From: Lophius americanus
Lineage: Eukaryota; Chordata; Actinopteri; Lophiiformes; Lophiidae
Assembly: GCA_037951165.1 (NCBI GenBank)
Contig: JBBDHG010000419.1
Span: forward strand, 12,501 to 76,500
DNA: 64,000 nt
Reading direction: 5' to 3'
The notes below the pieces were generated by a model. That model worked only from the letters and a program-made list of their open reading frames with translations, was not told the origin of the DNA and ran no database searches. The position numbers and the translations under genes are program-made. Of this stretch, positions 22,246 through 33,054 are shown piece after piece; position 1 is the first letter of the stretch; every line of letters starts with the position of its first letter.

Positions 22246-23190
22246 TGGGGATGGCGGGGAGATGCTCGTCGTAGAGAGAGCACACACTAAGAGAACGTTG
22301 GCCGCTGACCTGCACTCTTCACCTGACCTCTTCGTCATCTTCACGACTGTTAGCCTCCGGGACCTGGACATTACCCATGATTCCCTGCATGGATAGATGC
22401 CCCTCCCCCAGCTTTAATGTTTGTATTAGCGTCAGACCTGATTGGTGGAGGAGTGAGTGACAGCGTGGACGGGCGAGTCTCTCTGGTTTGGCGTTCCTCC
22501 GCTTTCGGCTTTAAAAGCGTGAAACGAACGTTTCGCGGACCTTTTCTCCATTTGTTCTGCACCACTCTGAGAAGTCAACCGTTTTTTCTTATTCCTCATA
22601 GGAACCTCAGAACCAGAATTTGAAAATATTTACATATGGGAGGAGGGGGCTTGGAGAAGATGTCATCCGGGGAAAACCCAAACTACAGGATGTTTCAAAC
22701 AACACTCTGCAGTAGTTGGTTTTGTTAGCGGTTCTTAGATACCCGCCGCAACGGAATGAAATGCAGCATTTTATTCCCGATTAGGCTTTTCGTCCAATTT
22801 CATTCAGAATAAATGGGTCCTTATAAACCCAACTGGATAAAGACGGAAAGGCTGGTTGAAATAAGACGACGATACTCCTGCCTTTTCAGCGTTTCACTTA
22901 AGGAAGACCAGGACGGACTGAAGGACGAGCGTTGTCGGCAGGATCGACCGGCCCCCCCACAGCAGCGTCACATCACTTCAGGAGAATGAATTGTTGGTGT
23001 CAAACCGGAAGTTTTGCCACCAAGACTCAGACACGGCATTAATCTGTGGCGCCGCCAACTCCTGATCTGACCGAGTCTTCAAGAACTACCGGAAAACAGA
23101 ACCGTAGCGTAATCTGTAATCTGGCGTTTACCGACGCTCGAATCTGTTCGTCCCTCCACGACTGCAAATCTCTGTCCTTATCCTGGGTTT
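22246..23190. other. cacna1i: intron 1 unique sequence
   Basis: No recognisable element. Confidence 0.4.
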
Positions 23191-23460
23191 GAGCCCCCGA
23201 TCCTTCACTGGGGCCCCCGATCCTTCACTGGGGACCCCGATCCTTCACTGGGGACCCCGATCCTTCACTGGGGACCCCGATCCTTCACTGGGGACCCCGA
23301 TCCTTCACTGGGGACCCCGATCCTTCGCTGGGGACCCCGATCCTTCACTGGGGACCCCGATCCTTCACTGGGGACCCCGATCCTTCACTGGGGCCCCCGA
23401 TCCTTCACTGGGGACCCCGATCCTTCACTGGGGACCCCGATCCTTCACTGGGGACCCCGT
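23191..23460 (+). repeat. 20-bp minisatellite, about 13 copies
   Basis: The unit is CCCGATCCTTCACTGGGGAC. Copies are almost identical, with only a C-for-A variant in a few and one G substitution. It lies 240 bp upstream of exon 2. Confidence 0.97.
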
Positions 23461-23675
23461 CGGGGCGTTATTGGTGGCATCTCAAACAAGTGCCGCTCTA
23501 CACATTTGTTTATCGACGTGTCGCTCTAGCGACAGTTGCTGGATTCTGTATTTCACTGCACCATAGCATCATCATCATCATTCACCCCTGGCGTCGTCCT
23601 GAGCTCCCAGAGTCAGACGTCTCCATGTGAAGCTTTGATGTCCTCTTCTTCTTCGTTGTCACCCGGCGAGCTGCT

Positions 23676-23699
23676 CTCCTTAACGGTTGCCGTCTCCAC
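23676..23699 (+). promoter_or_regulatory. cacna1i: U12 branch site and AC 3' splice site of intron 1
   Basis: CTCCTTAAC at 23676-23684 matches the U12 branch-site consensus TTCCTTAAC at eight of nine positions. The intron ends CCAC at 23699, 16 nt after the likely branch adenosine at 23683. This short spacing without a long pyrimidine tract is typical of minor introns. Confidence 0.9.
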
Positions 23700-23811
23700 G
23701 TGGTTCGAGCGCGTCAGCATCATGGTGATCCTGCTGAACTGCATGACCCTGGGGATGTACCAGCCCTGTGAGAACATCGACTGCTCCTCGGACCGCTGCC
23801 AGATCCTGCAG
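23700..23811 (+). CDS. cacna1i: cacna1i exon 2: domain I S1 and S1-S2 loop
   Basis: Supplies the last base of Pro117 and residues 118-154, from WFERVSIMVILLNCMTLG to DRCQILQ. This is domain I segment S1 plus the cysteine-bearing extracellular S1-S2 loop (QPCENIDCSSDRC) of T-type channels. GMYQPC resembles Cav3.3. There is no usable AG near the 5' edge. The nearest upstream AG (23669-23670) would insert ten non-conserved residues and would need a GT donor in exon 1 that keeps the frame. The upstream bases TCCTTAAC (23677-23684) and CCAC (23696-23699) instead form a U12 branch site and AC acceptor. The 3' donor is CAG/gtaaca and runs straight into an AC microsatellite. Confidence 0.92.

Positions 23812-23814
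<3 letters not shown>

Positions 23815-23865
<51 letters not shown>
23815..23865 (+). repeat. cacna1i: (AC)n microsatellite at the exon 2 splice donor
   Basis: An uninterrupted 51-nt AC run beginning at intron position +4. The bases used for U1 and U6 pairing after GTA are therefore part of the repeat. Confidence 0.98.
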
Positions 23866-23869
<4 letters not shown>

Positions 23870-24440
23870 GAACTTCCTACCACAAATGTTCAGAATCCGT
23901 GTTTGTGGACAGAAAACGCTTTTACATCTAGACGCAGCACGCTCCAGGTTCTTCAGGAAGGGGAGGGGCTTAAAAAACTATATACGGATCAGAATATTTG
24001 GAATTAGCTGAGTTCTGATACGACAGCTGAAATGATCTAACTTTTCTTTTGAATGCTGGAATTAGCTTACATGAGCTAAACAGTTGAAATGGCTAGCAGC
24101 GGTAGCTGAAATCAGCTAACGGTAGCCAAGATAGTTGGAACTAGATTAGAATATCATGTTGTCATTGTACAACAATAACAAAACTGAGGTGCTAGTAAAC
24201 AATAACTAATCCATTTAAAAAAAAGTGAATCTAAAAAGACGTAAAAAAACAAAAGAAAAACACCCCGAAGCTAACATTAGCCATAATGGCTAACATTAGC
24301 TTTGACAGCGGAAAAATAGAATACTGGCTATCATAGTTAAATGATATATTTATATATATATCATAGTTTACTTACTTTAAATATATATAGGATATATATA
24401 TAGTATCATAAATAGTTAAAATTAGCCAAATTTAGCTTGA
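23866..24440. repeat. intron 2 start: unique, then degenerate TTAGC/AGCTAA phrases and AT-rich sequence
   Basis: 24000-24440 holds scattered AGCTAA and TTAGC phrases like those in intron 1, and a stretch of ATATAT at 24340-24410. No gene is seen. Confidence 0.6.
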
Positions 24441-25000
24441 GTTGAAAAGTTTCCAAAATGTTTAAAAAAAAAAAAGTTTTTCATCACAGTTTTCTTGATG
24501 AAATGATCTTCGGGTTCAAACTTGTGATCTCAAGCATGTTGATGATATAATAATAAAGTTTATCTCAGATGTGGATTAGATTCTTTTAAATGCATGAAAA
24601 CACATAAAAATAAAAATGTTTTTATAGCTGTATATAAACACAATAAACAGAATGTCAGAGTTAGCGGAGACTACGTTTCCCCGTTGGAGGAGGTAATTGA
24701 GGTACAGGTGCGAAGGGGCGGTCAAAATTAATTACCCATCAGCCATCAGTCAGCATCCAGTTTATGCTGAGTCAGCTTTAATGAGAGCAGGACGTCTGTT
24801 GGTCGATAGTTTATGAGTGTAGACGTTTGAAAACGTCACCAGTGTTCAGGACAGTCATAAATTCCGCATGGATGCACCCAGAATGCACTGCAGATTTCGT
24901 CTCCATTGAAAGGGTGAATCAGACAACGACAGCGTGATTAGGAACAGACAAATCGGAACGCCGCGTTCACGAAGAACGCAACGTGAATGCTGAAACGATC
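24441..25000. other. cacna1i: intron 2 unique sequence with a MAF-type palindrome
   Basis: 24690-24800 is of mixed composition with TAATTACCC and TGCTGAGTCAGC (24765-24776), the core of a MAF recognition element. It is possibly conserved non-coding DNA. Confidence 0.4.
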
Positions 25001-25680
25001 TCATATTAGCCTAAAATAACATTTGTTAGCTTAAATAGTTGAAATTAACCAAATTCAATAAAGTTCTTCCCTTTCGGGGTTAGTCTTAGGACCAGCCCTA
25101 AAACTAGCCTGACTTGTGACTCCTTCATGGCTAGGTTAGCTAAGGTCAGTGATGATAGCTGAAATTAGCTAACATCACTAATAAAAGCTCAAATTAGTAA
25201 GAGTTGGCTAAAATTGGCTAATTTCAATGCTGCTAGTTTTAGTTAGTTAACGTTAGCGATGACAGCTAAAATGATTTAATATTACCATAAATTAGCCTAT
25301 GTTAGCTACTGTAGTTGAGATTAGCGAAGGTCAGTAATGATAGTTGAAATTAGCTAACACTACGTGTGGAAACCTCAAAATAGTCAGAGATGTTTATAAA
25401 AGCTAAAATTGGATAACGTCAACGCTGATTGTTAAAATTTATTAAGGTTAGCAATGACAGCAGGAATTAGGTAGCATTAGCAGTAGCTAGTTCATCATTT
25501 GGTATACGTCGTAGCTGAATAGCTGAAATGAGCTAAGATTACGTGTGGAAGGCTCAAATTAGTTAGAGTTGGCTATACAAGCTAGAATGCAAACGCGGAT
25601 AGTTAAAATAAGTTAACGTTAACGGGGACAACTGAGATGGGCTAGCATTAGCTACAGCTAGTTCATCATTTGCTATTCGT
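25001..25680. repeat. degenerate TTAGCT/GCTAA phrases
   Basis: Irregular recurrence of GCTGAAATTAGCTAACAT-like phrases over 680 bp, related to 4830-5340. A block around GCTACAGCTAGTTCATCATT recurs (about 25480 and 25650). Confidence 0.7.
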
Positions 25681-26737
25681 CATAGCTGAATAGCGAAAAG
25701 GAAGTTTGCATATGCTTCCATATATCACAAGCGTTCTCAGCGCTTCCCTCGGCGCTACAAACTGCGAGCGCGGCCCCCTCGCGTTCGGCGCCTCAGCAGC
25801 TTTCCCGCCGGCTGGTCGGACTTGTTGGCCCGCGTGGGCTCGGTTCCATCTGTGCACGAGCGAGCGCACGTAGGTCCGAAGTGTGTTGGCGTGAAGAGCT
25901 TGTTGAATGAAACGCCGTCATGTTTTCCACACGCTCACCGAACGGCCAACAAACGCGGGGGATTGATTCGGCTCCCGGCAGGGGGGCCGGCTGGGGACTC
26001 GGACCTAATGGAATGTCTCCTGCGACTATCTATAGAACCCATTCAGAAGCAGCATGGATTCCACGGCGCCGCGGTCAATACTCTCCGAGTATACTCACAG
26101 AGTCGGCCGTTCGATAGCGTGATTTCACCAGAACAATCCATACGCTCTAACAAATGTGGACTTAAAAAACCCTCAGAGGCTCAGAATCCGATTCAGTCCG
26201 CTGGTACCGGTGGAGAAGACGGACCAGAGGATGAAACGGACTCTTTCCACGATTGAGTCCAGAATTTTTCTATTGTTCTTTGGCCTCTGGGTCGTTTGAA
26301 ACAACTCTTTAGATCAAATTGAAGTTTCGCATCTAAGGATGTTTTCACACCTCAAAGTCCAAACGAGGTTCTGAACCTAGGTTCAGGTTTTGGTTTGGCT
26401 TATTTTTGGATCATGAGCTCCCGAGTCAAACATATGCAAAATGTAACAAGAACTGGACCTTTCAGTTTGAGCTGGTTCAGAGAAGGTTTCAAACCTATAA
26501 TTCTGGTCCGGATTAAAACTAGACTAGACTTTGGTCCGACAAAGAGCCGTGGTCCCGGTTCTGGTCTAAAAAAAATGTGGTTCCATTCCAGATTAAATGT
26601 AACTAAAACATAAACTTTGGGTCGGATCTTGGTCCAGTATTTGGTTCTGACTTTCATTTGTGAAAGCAAGTCCAGTGTTTTTAACATTAACCTTCTCGGT
26701 CCGGACTTTTGGACCCAAAAAAGTAAAAAAAAAAAAA
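25681..26737. other. cacna1i: intron 2 unique sequence
   Basis: 25730-26000 is GC- and CpG-rich. No exon or element is recognised. The 144-codon frame at 25822-26256 has no domain signature. Confidence 0.4.
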
Positions 26738-27540
26738 AATTCTCAGAATAACAAAAAATGTGAATAACATTTTCATATCTAAAAAAATGTGAATAACATT
26801 TTCATATCTAAAAAAATGTGAATAACATTTTCATATCTAAAAAAATGTGAATAACATTGTCATATATAAAAAATATGAATAACAATTTCCTATATAAGAA
26901 ATGTGAATAACATTTTCATATCTAAAGAATGTGTATAACATTTTCATATATAAAAAATGTGAATAACATTTTCATATCTAAAAAATGTGAATAACATTTT
27001 CATATCTAAAAAATTTGAATAACATTGTCATATATAAAAAATGTGAATAACATTTTCATATCTAAAAAATGTGAATAACATTTTCATATCTAAAAAAATG
27101 TGAATAACATTGTCATATATAAAAAATATGAATAACAATTTCCTATATAAGAAATGTGAATAACATTTTCATATCTAAAAAATGTGAATAACATTTTCAT
27201 ATCTAAACAAATGTGAATAACATTGTCATATATAAAAAATATGAATAACAATTTCCTATATAAGAAATGTGAATAACATTTTCATATCTAAAGAATGTGA
27301 ATAACATTGTCATATCTAAAAAATGTGTATAACATTTTCATATATAAAAAATGTGAATAACATTTTCATATCTAAAAAATGTGAATAACATTTTAATATC
27401 TAAAAAATTTGAATAACATTTTCATATCTAAGGAAAGTGAATAACCTTTTCATATCTAAAAAAATGTGAATAACATTTTCATATATAAAAAATGTGAATA
27501 ACATTTTCATATATAAAAAATGTGAATACACTCATATATA
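26738..27540 (+). repeat. 28-bp AT-rich minisatellite
   Basis: About 29 copies of a unit containing GTGAATAACATTTTCATATC. A variant block with CAATTTCCTATATAAGAA recurs at about 26883, 27135 and 27248, showing block duplication. Confidence 0.96.
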
Positions 27541-28274
27541 AATAATCTTCAATTTCATCAATGTTGATTTGTTTTGCATTCAAGAAAAAATACTTCAGTT
27601 TAAAGAATTTCTTTTACACTTGAAAGTTAATTCTTTTTTTTTTCTGAATTTGTTTTTAATATTTTCTACAACAAAAAGTTTCACATTCATCTCAGGTCTT
27701 CCATAAGTCTCCAAGTCTTTTTTTTTTACATTTCTCGTGATTATCTCTTTGTATATTTATTGAACTTTTGGAGGTTGATTTTCTAAATCTTTAACGCTTC
27801 TTGTCATTTTTGTGTGAAATTTTCTAATATCATTTCCTAAAAATGATAATTCATTTTTACCGTCTTGTTCATCTGTTTTCACTTTTTCCGATGTTTCATT
27901 TTCAAAAGTTTCCCCGCCCCTTCGGTTAAAATGTATAATTTCGCAAACGCCCAATTGTCCGAAGTCTTCGCCGTCAAAGAAGCCCTAGAAGAACCTGAGG
28001 TTCTTATTTTTATCTCAAGGAGTCACAAATTTACATACGTTTGTCCCAGATTGGATAAAAACGTCTTCATGATGACATCTTAATGCCCTTTTCTTTTTTT
28101 TTTTTTTAACATTTTCGCAATTTTCTTTTCCAAATTGCGTTTATTTTGGTCCATTTCCCCTCATCAGCCGATCACTCTTGCATACTTGAGTTTGTCGAGG
28201 ACCACCGGGACGCTCAGATTCCCATCGTTGTTGGAGATCCTGTACGCCGGCCTGAAAAATCAAATTACAGGCGT
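27541..28274. other. cacna1i: intron 2, T-rich unique sequence
   Basis: Nothing recognised. Confidence 0.4.
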
Positions 28275-28449
28275 CAGCGAACGCGCCGCTTCATCTCCGA
28301 GGGCGCCGCTTCATCTCTGAGGGCGCCGCTTCATCTCCGAGGGCGCCGCTTCATCTCCGAGGGCGCCGCTTCATCTCCGAGGGCCCCGCTTCATCTCCGA
28401 GGGCGCCGCTTCATCTCCGAGGGCGCGGCTTCATCTCCGAGGGCGCCGC
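28275..28449 (+). repeat. 21-bp minisatellite, about 8 copies
   Basis: The unit is GCGCCGCTTCATCTCCGAGG plus G. The copies are nearly identical and GC-rich. Confidence 0.97.
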
Positions 28450-28596
28450 GTACGCGGAGAAGAAAAGCAGCTAATCTTCTGCTCACAACAGCAATGAAAG
28501 GAATTAACAAGCTGAGACCTTTGATATATTTACTCGCTTTCTTTCTCTCTCTCTCTCTCCTATTAATTAGATGCTTGATTACAGCTGCCAGTGGGA

Positions 28597-28702
28597 GGGG
28601 GGGGGGGGGTTCTCTCTGATTAATGCTCAAACAAATTATTTTCCATTACCCCCACGTTTAGGGCAATCTGCTCACTTTGGGGGGGGGGGGGGGGGGGGGG
28701 GG
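28597..28702 (+). repeat. two poly(G) runs
   Basis: 13 G at 28597-28609 and 24 G at 28679-28702, separated by about 70 bp of unique sequence. Confidence 0.95.
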
Positions 28703-29022
28703 AATGGAGAGGAAGAAAACGTATTAAATTGAGATTTAGAGAAGGCGTCGGGAAGATAAAGGAGACGACGTCAGATAATAAAGAATTTCCTGAAACGTTG
28801 GCAGCGCCTCCGTTTATTCAGGACGTGTATTTGATTTCGTTCCTTCGTCATGGGGATTCGCCGCGCCGCCACCTTCTAAGTCCTGGAAACGCCTTCGACC
28901 GTCTGTCATCGTTTATGCGTTGAGAAGATTGCGACCGAATTTCCTGTCGATGCGATCAAACCTCCGGGGTAAGTTCGTTCAAGTACAGCCACTAACTTCC
29001 CGACCTTTGGCTCAGGGGAAGG
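28703..29022. other. cacna1i: intron 2 unique sequence
   Basis: Nothing recognised until the SINE-like segment near 28985-29022. Confidence 0.4.
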
Positions 29023-29118
29023 ACCGCTCTAGCCACCGCTCTAGCCACCGCTCTACCCACCGATCTACCCGCCGCTCTACCCGCCGATCTACCCACCGCC
29101 CTACCCACCGATCTACGG
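29023..29118 (-). repeat. 12-bp tandem repeat resembling a Pol III A box
   Basis: Eight copies of ACCGCTCTAGCC with variants. On the minus strand each copy reads GGCTAGAGCGGT, like the A box of a tRNA-SINE. Continuing on the minus strand (positions below 29023) is SINE-like sequence with AAGGTCGGGAAG. Confidence 0.75.
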
Positions 29119-29479
29119 CCGACAATAATAAAAGTTTATACGTTAGCGTAGACTTATCTTCTAGCTAGCTTGTTGAAGGTGAAAAAATCTACGAAAATAC
29201 TTTAAATAGCTTTAAAATAACGATTTCTTTGCATATCCTATTTATTTGGGACATTTATTGATTAAATATCGTAGAGACTCGAAATTTACCGTAAAATGAC
29301 AAAACATTTGGTCGAGTTTTTATACAGTAAAAGAAAAAAACGTGACTTTCCGTTGGAATTTCTCTCGCTCGATCTTTGGTTTTTAGTTTCTTTGACCTTT
29401 AGGAGAAAAGTTACAAAAATCTCTTTGGTAAATTCCTCACTAAACACTAAATATGCCAAAAAACGAACATCTCAAATAT
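29119..29479. other. cacna1i: intron 2, AT-rich, no element recognised
   Basis: Nothing recognised. Confidence 0.4.
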
Positions 29480-29600
29480 CACTTTTTCATAAGTCATGGT
29501 TTAACGCCTCCTTCTCTGTGGCCCCTTTAACCCGTGGTGCGCCCCAGGGCTCCATCCTTGGCCCCTTGCCCTTCAGCGTATACATCTGTTTTCCACCGTC
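29480..29600 (+). mobile_element. LINE reverse transcriptase relic (L2/Rex-like)
   Basis: The + strand frame reads ASFSVAPLTRGAPQGSILGP then LPFSVYI, corresponding to the PQGS(I/V)LGPLLF motif of non-LTR reverse transcriptases. About 40 codons are recognisable. The rest of the element is missing or unrecognisable. Confidence 0.8.
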
Positions 29601-30325
29601 AATAAGTTGTTTGTTTGAAATTCTGGATAAACTGAGTAAAATTATCACATTTCCACACTCACGGAGATTTGGCTTTGATGTCATCTGAAATGGGCTTTGA
29701 TGTCATAAAAGACCCTCTAGCTATTAATCTAACAGGGAAGCCAGAGATTTGATTGAGACGAGTTCACTGATGTTTGCAACTTAGGGTTTGACTCAAATCT
29801 GCTTTAATTGTTTTTTTTTCCTGATGGATTATGGGTAAATTTTAAGAGCATTGGGTGAAGGTGACATGGAAAAGTCACTATTTCCACATTTTCACTTTTT
29901 TTTTTAAATTCAAGAGCTACCAAAAATGAGCTTTAAGACTTATTTCAGGTTCCCGGCGGGAACAAAGACCCCGCCTCTTTTCACGAGAGCCAGAAGCGAA
30001 ACGGAATCTTTCACTTTTGGGTTTTCTGATTATTTTGAATAAACTGAAGGCGATATCATTCGTGCAGAATCGGGGGGTCCTGGTTCTGTGGACTCGACCA
30101 CCTCCTGAAGATTCTTGGGTACATTACGTTTTACTTCAGGGTTCGAAACTCGTTCTTCTCTGAACTCCTGGTCCGGTCCAGTTCCGGGTTTTCCCTTTGA
30201 AAACCTTTGGACCTACTCCGACGTTTTCACAAACGTAAAACCGGATTAAATAAAGATCAGAACATGAAAGCAGGTTCTTTTCTTTCCCTCCCCTTGACTC
30301 GCCGTCCTTCTGTCGCCCCCCCCAG
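29601..30325. other. cacna1i: end of intron 2, unique
   Basis: No element recognised. The C-rich tract before 30325 serves as the pyrimidine tract for exon 3. Confidence 0.5.
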
Positions 30326-30459
30326 GCTTTCGATGCCTTCATCTACATCTTCTTCGCTCTGGAGATGGTTGTGAAGATGGTCGCCCTGGGAATCTTCGGT
30401 CAGCGCTGTTACCTGGGGGACACGTGGAACCGGCTGGATTTCTTCATCGTCATGGCAGG
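30326..30459 (+). CDS. cacna1i: cacna1i exon 3: domain I S2 and S3
   Basis: Encodes residues 155-198 plus two bases of Gly199. The sequence begins AFDAFIYIFFALEMVVKMV and continues with GIFGQRCYLGDTWNRLDFF and IVMAG. S2 spans roughly 157-175 and carries the conserved acidic and basic residues E167 and K171. S3 begins at about WNRLDFF. The acceptor is a C-rich tract ending ccccccccag at 30325, and the donor is AGG/gtgagt at 30460. The whole exon matches the Cav3 family without gaps. Phase 2 at the 3' end agrees with exon 4. Confidence 0.96.
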
Positions 30460-30745
30460 GTGAGTACTTCCGGTTGCCCCTGGGTCCGGTTCTGAGTCAC
30501 GACACGGTGACAGGTTCCACTCCGAGGTGAGAGAGGCAACTTTAGGATTACTACCTTCAGACCGCCGTAGATCTTTATTGTATGACCATCAACAATTTAC
30601 ACCAACGATAACAATTTATGGCAAAAACACCATTTCGCAGCAATGAAGTCACTTTCAGGCAACGACGGCAATTTACAGCAGCAACGCCATTTTCATGCTA
30701 ACAATACAATTGACACCAATGATCGCAATTAAACATGAAAAATTG

Positions 30746-31190
30746 ACACTTCACGGCAACGATTCCGGTTTACGGCAACGATTCCGGTTTACGGCAACGA
30801 TTCCGGTTTACAGCAACGATTCCGGTTTACAGCAACGATAGCGGTTTACAGCAACGATAGCGGTTTACAGCAACGATAGCGGTTTACGGCAACTATTCAG
30901 GTTTACGGCAACGATTCCGGTTTACGGCAACGATTCCGGTTTACAGCAACGATAGCGGTTTACAGCAACGATAGCGGTTTACAGCAACGATAGTGGTTTA
31001 CGGCAACTATTCAGGTTAACGGCAACGATTCCGGTTTACGGCAACGATTCCGGTTTACAGCAACGATTCGGGTTTACAGCAACGATAGCGGTTTACAGCA
31101 ACGATAGCGGTTTACGGCAACTATTCAGGTTTACGGCAACGATTCCGGTTTACGGCAACGATTCCGGTTTACGGCAACGATTCCGGTTCA
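30746..31190 (+). repeat. 19-bp minisatellite, about 23 copies
   Basis: The unit is TTACGGCAACGATTCCGGT, alternating with the variant TTACAGCAACGATAGCGGT in blocks. An upstream eroded zone (30590-30745) has CAACGA-like phrases. Confidence 0.96.
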
Positions 31191-32023
31191 CGATCTTGAC
31201 CCTACGACAAAAAAACACGTCTTTAATACGAAACCATCGGAACTTTGCGACTACATAGAACCAGGTGTCGTGTAAAATCACCATTATGTAGCATTTTCAG
31301 TAAGATGGTGCTGTGACCCGGTCCGGTTCTGGCTCGGAAAGGTTCCTCAGGAAGTGCCGCTCAGAACGTAAATGTTCTGATCTGTATTCACATAATTGTT
31401 TTAAATATTTAAAACGTTCGTAAACCTTCGTTCCGTCGCTCGTAGATGAATTATTTACTTTTCCGACCCCCTCCCTTTTGAATTCTTCGCAATTTATCTT
31501 TCACCTCCTTACTCCGGGTTTCCCATAATCCCCCAGGGCCTCCTCACGCCCCCGCCATCTTGTTTTATCTCCGCGCTCATAACGCCGTTTCCTTCTAACG
31601 CGTCGTTCCTCGACATTCTGCTGCAGCCGGCGCAAAAGTTCCGTCGCCTGGTCGCCGCCGCCGCCGCCGATTATTCCCCGCTCCGACTTCCGCCACCTGC
31701 AGCGCTCTCAGCGGCGAGGAGGAGGGGGGTGGGGGGCGTGATAAAATGCCGCACCCCTGGGAGACTGTGTGCTACAAACACAAACTGTGGGCGAGCAGCG
31801 GGGAGGGGATTAGGAGCGGCGCGGGTTCCACGCCAGGATGTGTTTAGCGTGTCGTTTCAGGCGAGGCGGACCCGTGAACACGGTTTGGCGTGTTTGGACC
31901 GCCGCTGAGAACTCGTTCGTTTGGTACATTTTCATTTTGGCGAACGGAGCTCCGCCTCTGAAAGCCTCTCCTGCCGTTCCCTTCTGCTCCGTCACGCCTG
32001 TGAACGAACGCTGACGTTCAAAA
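31191..32023. other. cacna1i: intron 3, unique, including a CpG-rich block
   Basis: 31540-31800 is CpG-rich and includes a short (GCC)n run at about 31653-31668. No open frame in it resembles a known exon. Confidence 0.4.
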
Positions 32024-32790
32024 GAGGCTCCGCCCCCTCAGACTGCATCCAGAACTGGTTCCAGGTGGACTGGAGCCGCCCAGACCGGATCCACCACATC
32101 ATCACTTCAGTAGGTCTTCGTCAGGAGGAGGAAGTCGGCTCCCAGGTCTCGCCTGTAGCACACTGTGCCCAAAATCAACAGAAGTTCCAGAAGGTGATTG
32201 AAATCCATAAGTCTGGTAAGGGTTCCAAATCTGGTTCTGAGGTTCTGGGACTCCACAGATCCACAGTGAGACACATCATCTACAGGTGGTGAAGACCTGG
32301 AACAGTAGGGAACCTTCACAGAAGTGGACCACCTTCCAGAATCCTTCCAAGAGGACGACGAAGGTTCGTTCAGGAAGTCGCAGAGGATCCAAAGAGGAAC
32401 ATCAGAGGACCTGCAGGCCTCTCTCACCCCAGTAAAGGTCAGAGGTCATGACTCCTCCAGAGTGGTGAGGAGAAAGCCAATCGCTGACCCAGAAGAACAT
32501 CGGACCTACGGTCCAACATGAAGGTGGAAGTGGAACGGTGTGGAGACGATCTGCTGTTTCAGGACCAGGACCCTGAGAAGATCCGATCCTGCTCACAAAC
32601 CTCCAATGTTTCTGCACTAAAGCAGTTCTGCGACGAAGAGCGGGCTAAAATCCCCCCCCCCCCCAGTGATCTCAGAGATGGACCTCCTGGTACCAGAAGG
32701 GTTCTGTTGCACTTGTCGCTGCCGGATGTGGAACATCTAGACATCAAGTTCACAGCAGAGAAGAGGAAATGGATTTCCTGTCGGACCTGA
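32024..32790 (+). mobile_element. Tc1-like transposase relic
   Basis: A helix-turn-helix segment reads VIEIHKSGKGSKSGSEVLGL then HRSTVRHIIYRW (32191-32288). After stops and deletions comes a segment around LLFQDQDPEKI (resembling the FQQDNDPKH region before the last catalytic residue) and LKQFCDEERAKIP (resembling the C-terminal EEWxKIP region). Frames are broken and much of the catalytic core is gone, so it is inactive. A relative in reverse orientation lies at 45924-46350. Confidence 0.75.
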
Positions 32791-33054
32791 ACCCATCAAG
32801 GAGCCTCTTCAAACCGGTCCCTGCCTCAGAGACATCGGGTCGGTGATCCGCGACCTTGTTAATGCGTGGAGGAGGAGGTCTTGTGGGACCCTCAGGGACC
32901 CTCAGGGACCCTCAGAGGTCTCAGGACTGCAGCTGCCTTCACTTCCTTTGAGAAGTAGCTGTTATTTTTATTTTCATTACAGCCGCCCAGAATGAGGCCT
33001 GGTTCTGGGTCTGGTTCCGGGCCTGGTTCCGGGCCAGGTGTCTCTGATATAATT
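32791..33054. other. cacna1i: intron 3 unique sequence with a short GGGACCCTCA repeat
   Basis: Three copies of the 10-bp unit at 32885-32915. Confidence 0.5.

Noticed and set aside
23671..23699. AG acceptor at 23669-23670 for exon 2
   Set aside because: It would add ten residues (LLSLTVAVST) absent from the family and spoil the phase-2 join. The stretch is explained by the U12 branch site.
25822..26256. 144-codon frame in intron 2
   Set aside because: No recognisable domain, no supporting splice signals, mixed composition.
32107..32427. Minus-strand frame overlapping the Tc1 relic
   Set aside because: The transposase signature is on the plus strand; this is a shadow frame.
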